Below the pieces are notes generated by a model that saw nothing but the letters and a program-made list of their open reading frames with translations, did no database searches and was not told the origin of the DNA. Positions 55,701 through 64,000 of a DNA stretch of 64,000 bases are shown piece by piece (within the stretch, counting starts at the first letter, position 1; each line of letters begins with the position of its first letter). The translations under genes and the position numbers were made by a program. The stretch comes from Schistosoma mansoni (Eukaryota > Platyhelminthes > Trematoda > Strigeidida > Schistosomatidae): positions 5,077,295 to 5,141,294 of the forward strand of contig NC_031497.1 in assembly GCF_000237925.1 (NCBI RefSeq), written 5' to 3'.

Positions 55701-58110
55701 CTATCACAGTGACTAGTATTTTAAGCGCAGATTATTGCTGAAATCGGTAGAATAATGATAAACTCCTATAAAGAATACCAAAACACCCTATCAGTAGCTT
55801 GATAAATACCTCTGATTTGCCAGAATAACCAATATGACAAGTGTCCTCGCATTTGCCGTTCCACTGGTTGCGATCGAAATTGTCACCGAAAAATACGACA
55901 GATGAGGAGTACATTGTTATTGCATCAAAATGATGGGGAAGCGATCCTTAACCACGCATGGCACTGTAAAAAGGCACGTAAAAATGTCAGAGCTCTTCAA
56001 AGTCGCCCGCCGTTCCGATTCGACGACCTTGAATGGCCTGACAAGAGGAGGTCATTCCGTATTTCAACTGCGGAGGGTCTGTTAGGTGTCGTTTGAGTTG
56101 CACGAATATCAGATTTTCTCATATGTAAGCGATCTTTTTCTTCAGCAAAACCACAAAATCATCGCGAAGAACATTGATTTAGCTCTCTCTCTCTCTGCCT
56201 TGTAGTGCACACGTTGGACCGATTGTTGCTTCGTAACTTCTCAGTCTCCCCATTTTGGGGAGAATTTTGTCTGGTTTGTGTGAATTTCGTGATTATTTTT
56301 GGTCGAGAGCGTTCTGTTCTGTTTTTTGGAGGCGAAAAGAATTGCGAACTGTTTACTATAAGAAGTTCCCTGTAATAGTATTTTTAACTTAACTATATAT
56401 CCAACTTGTAAATTGAATTTTCGCATCAGATGTTGCTAGTTCTCTACCAGTAGTAATGATGTATCAATAAAATGTTGCCCAATTTTCGTTCCCGTTTCCC
56501 TCGTAGTTTCATGGGGAGACATACCGATAATCATAACGGGTAACTGTGAAAATTATAAAAAACTATTAAGTTTTTGCTTTATACGTGCCCGTTTTTTTAC
56601 GAAAACTTGTAGTACTGCATCAGTTTGGACGTTTTGCAAGAATGTTACGTTGTATGCATAAATTTCTCCACTGTGACGATGTATTCTGATGAATATTTGT
56701 AGTGGCATTGTTTCCTAACCAAATGGTATTCGAGGCCAAGCACATAATGGCTGAAAAGATGTACATTCGACATGTAACACCTGGAGAAGGTCGGCAGTGG
56801 TGGACCTGGAAATATTCATTCAGTCGGATGGCATGTCTTAGTCTTGCAGACGTGTAATTTATACCCATTCATATAAAATATATTATTCTAACCCAAGCAT
56901 AAATGTGTTCTTCGGGAGCACTAAGTATCATTGGTAATTGTCACGATACGAAGAGTCTGTGTGCACAGCGATACGAATTCCACTTCCTCTGCACTTGTTC
57001 GTAAGCAGTTGACTCATGTCTTCTTATGTTTCTTCTCTTGAGTTTCTATCAGACAATCTAAGGAGATCCATTGTTTATGACGGGGCTTCTTGTGACTTAG
57101 AATTTCCTGACACATCTAAGTTAATCCCTTTCAAGCTGTTCTCCATTGTACTGTCCTTTTCTTTGAGTAGATTTTGTAACATTTAGAACCCGTTACTGAG
57201 AGCTATCTTGCATTCGTAGAGATTTTCAGTATCTAGAAGGAGGGTTGTATGAAACATTTATTATGCTGTTTCTTCAGTTCTTCTTTAGCCTCAGTTTGAT
57301 GATCTAAAACTTAACAGCTTCCGTCTTTGTTGTTACGTATTCAATGGACGTTGTGATGTTTTTGTTGATGCAAATGTGATCGGACTGATTCTCTGTAATA
57401 TTATCTGGTAAAAGCCATGCACTTATGTTTACGCCTGCTAGGAGGAAAATAGTGCCACTTATAGCCACTTTGTTGACGGCAAATCGATTTTTAAATCTCT
57501 CACCTGTTTCGTACTTTTTTCACAGTCCAGTTTGATTTATAAGGAAGTTAGTCAAAAACGCCGACACAAACAAACTGACCGAATAAATTAAGGGGAAAAT
57601 ACTTCGATTCTCGTTGTCTCCTATAAAATTTGAGAAAACGCTGCGAAAAGCTTGAAGAGTTTCACAGAACTGTGACAGTTTTGAGATGTCAGGATGTGAA
57701 ACGGAATATCCACAGCTCTTTATTTACACATGCTGAAAGAGATAATCAGATGATGACCTAAGTTATCAAGTATTCTGTGAATGTTTTTTCCAAACTCTTA
57801 GAACATAAACTACAACTGACCACTTAATACACAGTCACAAAAAGCTAACCGTTCGATTAAGAACCAAGTAGCAATGACAACAAACGACAAGACTCGCTAT
57901 GCAACAGACGAATGCTGCAAAATACAGAAACGTTTAGTACTGAGCCTAATGATAATTATAGGTAGTATACACATTTTTCCTTCACACTTGGAGGTGTTAT
58001 GAGTTTAGACTAAGACAACACGCAATCTCTCTAGAGTCTTCCGATTGAAAACCTCTATGTCTCTCCTGAAAATGTCCCCCTAGTGTTTTATTGGAATGCA
58101 TATCATACTA
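55700..58110. other. Unassigned region with coding-like scraps
   Basis: Several short stretches look translated but decayed: plus 55950-56094 (FRFDDLEWPDKRRSFRIS), plus 56731-56860 (MAEKMYIRHVTPGEGRQWW) and plus 57017-57190 (57-codon frame, DNLRRSIVYDGASCDLEF). No family is recognised and they do not connect into one frame. Likely an old transposon. Confidence 0.3.
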
Positions 58111-58114
58111 ACCT

Positions 58115-58880
58115 CGTTGTTCTCGGTCAGTCGGTCAGCTAGAATGTAGGACCAGGCACACATATATGCATCATTCCAAGTTGCCAAACCTCATCAGCAC
58201 AACAAGATCAACACCAAATTCATAGAAGTAGTTACTTCAATGGCAGTAATATATAAAAGAAAGATTGTATATAAGGATATATGATAGGAAGAAAGACAAA
58301 TATGAAGCAATTTTAATCCCACGGTTTAAGAGAAGACAAAAAGTGTATACATTTACTTCATTGTGATCGATTCTGAGCCATGTCACCCAGAGTCTCCAAC
58401 CATTGGTTACGATAGTCACGCAGATCCCAATCAAGTAGTCTGCATCTGCCAACATGGCTCAGACTAGAAGTTAGTGACTTCATGATCTGATACCATGTTT
58501 TGGTTTGGCTGTCTCTAACTCTCTTTCAGCCATCCCCAATACTAGTCAGCATTAAGCGTCGTGGTAATAGGTGTTCAGGCATACGTAACACGTGGCCCAA
58601 CCATCTCAATCGACGAAGATTCATGACCTCATCAACTGATTTACCATCATTCCCCAATACCCTACGTCTAACCTCACTATTACTTACCTGGTGATCCCAG
58701 CTGATGCGAGCAATATTTCTAAGGCATCTGTGGTCAAATACTAGTAACTTACAAGTATCCACGTTTCGCAGCGTAGAGTAGAACAGAGCGAACTGCTACG
58801 CAGTATACTCGTCTCTTAATTGATAGAAGTGTAGATAGCGTTGAGTCGCGATTGACTATGATCACCACTACAGTAAAATT
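58115..58880 (-). mobile_element. Non-LTR retrotransposon 3' end, 5'-truncated
   Basis: The minus frame 58762-58526 ([39 protein letters not shown]) equals the C-terminal region of the element at 27185-29860. It continues in another frame to a CAGTCGGTCAGC tandem near 58115. Stops and frameshifts are present. Confidence 0.8.
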
Positions 58881-59116
58881 ATGCGCCAGATAACGGCTTG
58901 GATCCCTCGATAGGCCGAAAACCGGAAGGCTGTTATTGGTCCAGATAAGATATATTTATTGGTGGTCTCGTGATATCAAAAGAATACCGAGACGTGCCAA
59001 GGAGTACATCCAGAATCCATTAACACTCATGAATATATGGGGATTTTTAAAACTCACTGACACACACATACTCACTTGTTTTCCCTGTGTGCTTGCTATC
59101 TGTACACTTGCGGATT

Positions 59117-59580
59117 TTACCAATCTTTAACAATAAAATATCTCTGTAAATGGTGTTCAGGCTTTTGAGCATTCTCGAGTAAATCCATAATTCTACTATG
59201 AGATTTAGCTTGCGTTAAAAATTCAATCGACGGTATATTAGTTATTGGAGACAAATATAGGAGAATTATCCTTCTACAGGATAAGGCGAGTGGTGCATTT
59301 TTAGGATCGATCTTCGCTAACTCCAACCTTCCTCGTGGGAAGGCAGAATCACTGTTATGCTGGTTGTCTGAAAGAAACACCTTACTGCCGTCACACTTCT
59401 GTTCAGTCAGCTCTACAGCTTCGCCCTTGAGTTTGCTGCTTTCAGCTTTACCGCTCTTCGACCGACCTGTCTGGCGTGGTAAAACATTGAGGAATGATTG
59501 TTCTAGCCAGTATAGCTCGATTGGTTCATTGCAATAGGCAACCTCGACCATCACGTCAAGGTAGCAGCAACGGCCGGGCC
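59117..59580 (-). mobile_element. Retroelement 5' ORF fragment, 145 codons
   Basis: An open frame ([20 protein letters not shown], then FPRGRLELAKIDPKNAPLAL and LENAQKPEHHL). It matches the interrupted copy at 33416-34330. Because it recurs as a repeat it is transposon sequence rather than a host gene. The role of the peptide is unknown. Confidence 0.55.
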
Positions 59581-60079
59581 TCGTTTATTTAACCATATTC
59601 AATGAAGCATTTGACATTCTATTGAATTGTCTATCCAGGTAATTGATTAGCGTACGGTATTTAAACAATGTTGTCAATATTTCTATCGTTATTTCTATAA
59701 TATTTTGGTGAGATGTAACATTTTCATTGTAGCTGAACCTGCAATATGATAGACAATGCTGTTTCTTAATAAGTTTTACCTTCTTGTATTGGAACCGTAT
59801 CTTTCAATTTTAAATATATATTTGTTGTGCCCATTCGCCGCGTTCTTAATTCAGAGGCATTTACAGGTCCTGGCTGTTGTGTTGTTTCAGATCGCCCCTG
59901 CTTCCAAGTAAACGCTAATGGTACGTGCTACAATCGTATCTTCAGGCGAGGGTTCGATGGTATTGTTCATCATTGGGGTATGTCGAACACTTGAAGATCA
60001 AGTTGTCGTAGAACGATTGGTGCACCTCCTCGACAATCCGTAAGGCATTGCAAAAGCGGTGATATCAAGACCATTTAAG

Positions 60080-61100
60080 ATTTGGTAAAATCTGCCAGTG
60101 TTATTCCTTTTGTATGTAAATGGTCCTCCTCGTCTACTATCATCATCGGTCTTGCTACATGCTGAAGGTGTCATAATATGGAGAGCGATACAAAGTAAGG
60201 GTGATAGCTTAGAACTTCAAAATTATCTGCAGAAATTATCTAATTGGTCTCAAACCTGTCAGTTAACGATAAATACTTCCGAGTGTATTGTGATGCATAT
60301 CGGTCATACACAATAAATAACATTGAGCTGCCTTTTGACCAGACACACAATGACTTAGAAGTCATCGTTACCCAAGATTTTAAGACTAATCCACACTGCA
60401 GTCCAATAGCCGCCAAACGTTATGGTCAACACATAGAGCTTTTAGTCGTGTTGACACTTAAACGTTCTTGACTTTGTACACAGTGTTCTTTCGTCCTAAA
60501 CTTGAATACTGCATACAAGCGACTAGCCCTGGTCTAAGAAAAGACAGTGAGCTTTTGGAAAAGGTCCAGAGAACAGCAACTAAACTGATTCACGAGATAG
60601 CGAAGCTCATGTATAATGCTCGATTGGCTAAGCTCAACCTATCCCCGTTTCCATATCGAAGAACTAGAGGTGACTTGATTACAGTTTTCAAATTGCTTAG
60701 TGATAAATCTGCACCTGATATGCCTTCATTTTTCTTATCTCCCAAAACAGAAAATTTACGAGGACAGTCGAAGAAAGTTCACAAGCCCAGAACTATCGAC
60801 TTTCCCATCGAATCATCAACGAGTGGAATTCATTACCTCGGCACGTGATTGAGGCTCCACCCATCGACTCTTTCAAAAGAAATTTGGATCGACTAAGAGA
60901 CCTTCATTGCCAGGAAAAACACAGGCCAACAAGACTCTCGTCCTTTCCAACGTGAAACTGATTATGTGTGATAACAAACATCCTTCAAGTCACGAAATTA
61001 ATGCCATCATAACGATGCATGGTCTAGGTTAAGTCTTCAATGATATTATGTTATCATGACGATTTACCAGTTGGGACAATTTTGAGGCCTGTTTGAAAGA
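60080..61100 (+). mobile_element. CR1-like non-LTR retrotransposon, 3' part
   Basis: Frames shift from LFLLYVNGPPRLLSSSVLLH through LQKLSNWSQTCQLTINTSE (60098-60316) to FRPKLEYCIQATSPGLRKDS and LITVFKLLSDKS (60468-60848). The catalytic YADD is changed to HAEG. It is 5'-truncated inside the RT. The 3' end is near 61100 and resembles the remnant at 1-580. Confidence 0.82.
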
Positions 61101-61464
61101 GGTACAAAGGTAATAGAACTTTCGTGATTAATAATTCTTTGTACAATATACTCACACTAAGTATGTCATGTCAGTATGTTAAAAGAACAAAGATGACCCA
61201 ACTCTAAAGTATTCTTTCGTCAGATATGTTTGTAGATATAGACGTAAAGGCAGTGCATCAGAATCAGAATTTTGGTCCGTGCAGTAAATGGTGAGCTAAA
61301 GATTACCTCAGTTAATACACCAACGCGTAGCATTCGAAATCTGGTTTTTTGGGTGTTATATAAACAGCCTACCAAGGACGATCTTGCCGAAATGCAATGA
61401 AATTCGTATCCAGTTTGCTGAATTTACATTCTAATGGTTTAAGTTAAAGACATATCAACGGGAT

Positions 61465-61908
61465 TTTACAGCGCTTCCAGTCAAACATCGGTGTGAAAGT
61501 ATTTGATGAAAATAGGGACATATCCATGATTTGCTTCAGTTTCAGGGAGCAAATAGTTATCTACCACGCGTTTCCAGAGGTAGTATGTATTGACACGACT
61601 TATCAGACCAACAAAGTTCGGTAATGACAGATTTATCTCAGTTTTTTCTACTGTTCCAGCTTGTGGTTACTGATAGTATTGGGCAAGGGCACACCGTTAT
61701 ATATGGTCTTTGCAGGTTAGAACGACGCGATATCGTAAAACTGCTAGAATACATCAAAGGCATAATGTGTAGTACTTATGACACACTCACTTTCGTTATA
61801 GATTCGGTAGTGACTGCAATTTCCACATTGGTCAACGCACAGGTATGCCAACATAGTACTATGTTCGTTCCATGTCTTAAGAATATTTCCCAGGAGGCTA
61901 AGGGCTGA
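61465..61908 (+). pseudogene. MULE/ZSWIM-like transposase relic
   Basis: The frame to 61620 (GVKVFDENRDIS, FPEVVCIDTTYQTNKVR) holds the first catalytic-aspartate block of Mutator-like transposases. After a TAA it continues in another frame, 61624-61908 (LFQLVVTDSIGQGHTVIYGL, FVIDSVVTAISTL). This is the domain also found in ZSWIM proteins of animals. The third catalytic block and the SWIM finger are not found. Broken, hence a relic. Confidence 0.6.
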
Positions 61909-62167
61909 CTGTACAAATTATTTGCTGTAGTTCAGAAATGCTGATGTTCGCAAATGCTTGTGAAATCTTGTAAAGACCAGACGATCTGATATGTGAGCTT
62001 CGCTACTCATAATGCACTACATTCAGACTTACTCAGAAGTATGAGTACCTGAATTCCCATTTTCCATGGGCCTCTGATTACATAAGAGATCACTGGACTG
62101 CTTAGAAATTTATGTGGGCTCGCTTTTACCAGCAATATGTACTGATCCTGAACAACCAGTTATTTTA

Positions 62168-62372
62168 TCATTGTGATTTTTCTCAGTTTTATACAAATTC
62201 ATTCATATGGCCATCAACTTGTTTTTACAGCGAATGTACTGTGCAGTCTTGGGTGACTGTGGAACATAGGAATATTGGTTCGCGTTATTGTGTAACGATT
62301 ACCAACCTGGTTGTAAAAACAAGTTGATGACCATATAAATGAACTTGTGCAAAACTGATAAAAATCACAACG
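62168..62372. repeat. Inverted repeat, about 60-bp arms
   Basis: Arms at about 62168-62230 and 62312-62372 (CATCAACTTGTTTTTAC and its complement at the inner end, TTGTGATTTTT and its complement at the outer end), about 85-90% complementary, around an 80-bp loop. Confidence 0.7.
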
Positions 62373-62379
62373 TTAAAAT

Positions 62380-63130
62380 GTCTTGTTATCAAACAAAATA
62401 TGACCACACGGCAACATGTAGTCATGGAGACGCTGACAAGCTCATCGCGCACATGACGTATCAGCAACATACATTATGCCCTTGCCGTGGCAGAGGATGT
62501 ATTCTCCTGCTATTACTTCATGTGTCATTCTGCTAACCCATTTATAATTTACAGCTGCGAAATCTGTGAGATCACTTAAAAGAGCTTGGAGTGACCTTGA
62601 AACCTGCTTTATTGGCCACGGTCAGTTTATAACAGTTTCGTACCATTCTACACTTCGCTGAAGTTTTGGCTCAGACTATTATTTGAATACTATTGGATTT
62701 AATCTTTCTCATTACGGCGTTGGTGCTATCACGTGCAAAGGAACACCTGTTAGTCAATTGAACCCATCTCAGAAGCTTACAAGTAACATTCATTTCACAA
62801 CAACTGCTACTATTTTTATTGTTATTTGTTACCTTCTTGCTTTACTCATAAACAGACACTTAGGTTTGTAATGTATATCACTAGTAACTGCGTAATGTTA
62901 TATCTCGAGTAAGCTTTTTTGCTGAGATCCATCACAAACTGCAGTAATATCCACACGTTTCTTGTACTTAATAACGTTACAATCTTGTTTCTATTCATCC
63001 AGTTCGTTCATAAATCCAATTTTTGAAAATATATAATACAAATGTCAAGAAAACATACATAATTCAGTTACGAGTTAGATCGTTCATTTAAGACAGGTAA
63101 TTTATTTACTTTAAATAACTGTTGCAAACA
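62380..63130. other. Intergenic, nothing recognised
   Basis: No gene or known repeat seen before the LTR at 63137. The plus frame 62683-62871 has a hydrophobic end but no other support. Confidence 0.4.
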
Positions 63131-63136
63131 TTAGAT

Positions 63137-63491
63137 TGTAGTGACCGGCCAGTCTCGATAAGAACACGATTGGAATAACGGAAACAATTATTATTATTGT
63201 AACCAATTGTACCAGAGATTGTTTTACTGTATTTGTTTAACTGTATCAGTTTCACTTCTTGTTTCGCTCTTCGCCTTGTTTGGTTCGAACTTGCTCACGC
63301 ACTGCTCATTTTGCCTGTACTCTTTGGCACGTCTCGGTATTATTCCTATACCACGAGATCGCCAATAAATATACTTGATCTGGATTAATAAAGCCTGATT
63401 TACGAGCTATCAAAGGAACCAAGTCGTTTTTGGGCGTGTAATCGAATTGTAGTGGTGATCATAGTCCGTCCTCGACTCGACATCCACTACA
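63137..63491 (+). repeat. 5' LTR of the Gypsy-type element (355 bp)
   Basis: Bounded by TG...CA inverted ends. AATAAA-containing sequence occurs near 63365 and 63387. The 3' LTR lies outside the window, so age and target duplication cannot be read. Confidence 0.8.
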
Positions 63492-63711
63492 AACTGGTGA
63501 GCCGTATTTTGGAACACGCAAAATATCCGGTGAACTACAAACTGGTGAACCCTATTTGGAACACGCACAATATCTGGTGAACCAAAACTGGTAACGCAAT
63601 TTATCGAGCACAGTTCAAACTTGGCCATTTTTCCAACCCAGATCAATTCGGTGAGTCTGTGTATCTATCCACTTCTGTTGCATATATTCGTATTGATATT
63701 TTCAATATATA

Positions 63712-64000
63712 ATGTCTTGGCAACTCACTATGGTGGATAACGATTAGAATAGTATAAATATAATAGACTCCGAGGTACAGGCTATTAATTTTCGACCGGT
63801 TCCTTTCATCCCTCATGATCCAGAAGTCTGGTTCGCGGCACTGGAATCTCAATTCGAGATCCGCCGCATAACCAATCAAAGGCAGAAGTACGCCTATGGT
63901 TTGGTATCATTGCCCGGGGATCATTTGACCACTGTTCGTGAGGTTGTCCTCAATCCCAACGTTCCAAACGTTTACGACCTTCTTAAGGATGCCATCCTTC
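63712..64000 (+). pseudogene. Gag-like frame, partial, with a stop near its start
   Basis: From the ATG at 63712 the frame meets TAG at 63745, then stays open to the window end (INFRPVPFIPHDPEVWFAAL, FEIRRITNQRQKYAYGLVSL). The PVPF...DPEVWFAALE pattern is typical of Gypsy Gag in flatworms. If the true start is the ATG the copy is defective; a start after 63747 would need a non-ATG codon or an upstream frame. Confidence 0.7.

Larger units (their letters stand above)
63137..64000 (+). mobile_element. Gypsy-type LTR retrotransposon, 5' end, runs off window
   Basis: The 5' LTR starts TGTAGTGACCGG and ends CATCCACTACA (TGTAGTG/CACTACA inverted ends). It is followed by TGGTGAGCC, a likely tRNA primer-binding site, and then a gag-like frame. 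Resembles the Boudicca/Saci type of schistosome Gypsy elements; the exact family is inferred. Confidence 0.85.

Noticed and set aside
1-64000. CRISPR array, bacterial operon or riboswitch
   Set aside because: There are no regularly spaced direct repeats. Introns, SINEs and metazoan gene families show nuclear animal DNA.

Overview
The window looks like flatworm nuclear DNA, most likely from a schistosome blood fluke. It is AT-rich. Its genes are split by long introns with GT-AG borders. It is packed with repeats of the kinds known from Schistosoma: tRNA-derived SINEs carrying a hammerhead ribozyme (Sm-alpha type), RTE/SR2-like and CR1-like non-LTR retrotransposons, and Gypsy-type LTR elements. 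The species cannot be fixed from this sequence alone. All gene models below were built by hand, by matching reading frame and splice phase across exons.

Left part (1-14.4 kb, + strand). A coiled-coil protein gene enters from the left edge and ends at 14270. Its introns hold a CR1-like remnant, a large inverted repeat with 167-bp arms, a 530-bp interspersed repeat, two solo LTRs, a hammerhead SINE and an SR2 3' end.

Middle (14.4-26.6 kb). This is repeat-rich intergenic DNA. It contains a possible two-exon orphan gene (18955-19584) and a clear two-exon Tctex1-domain dynein light chain gene (20881-23139).

COQ3 (26607-43502, - strand). All five exons of the ubiquinone O-methyltransferase gene can be placed in phase, giving 286 aa. 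Intron 4 holds two same-sense non-LTR elements. Intron 3 holds an LTR nested in another repeat, an SR2 copy with its reverse transcriptase deleted, and a second type of solo LTR.

Right part (45.8-54.8 kb, - strand). An eight-exon gene encodes a coiled-coil protein of about 817 aa with one C-terminal membrane span, in the style of golgin-84. From 55 kb to the right edge I see only transposon debris (non-LTR fragments and a MULE/ZSWIM-like transposase relic), then the 5' LTR and gag start of a Gypsy-type element that runs off the window.

The host genes are unrelated: two long coiled-coil proteins, a dynein light chain and a mitochondrial quinone-pathway enzyme. There is no operon-like logic. 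The most unusual content is the set of hammerhead ribozyme motifs in two different tRNA-derived SINE families, the near-perfect inverted arms in the first gene, and candidate ultra-short introns in the same gene.
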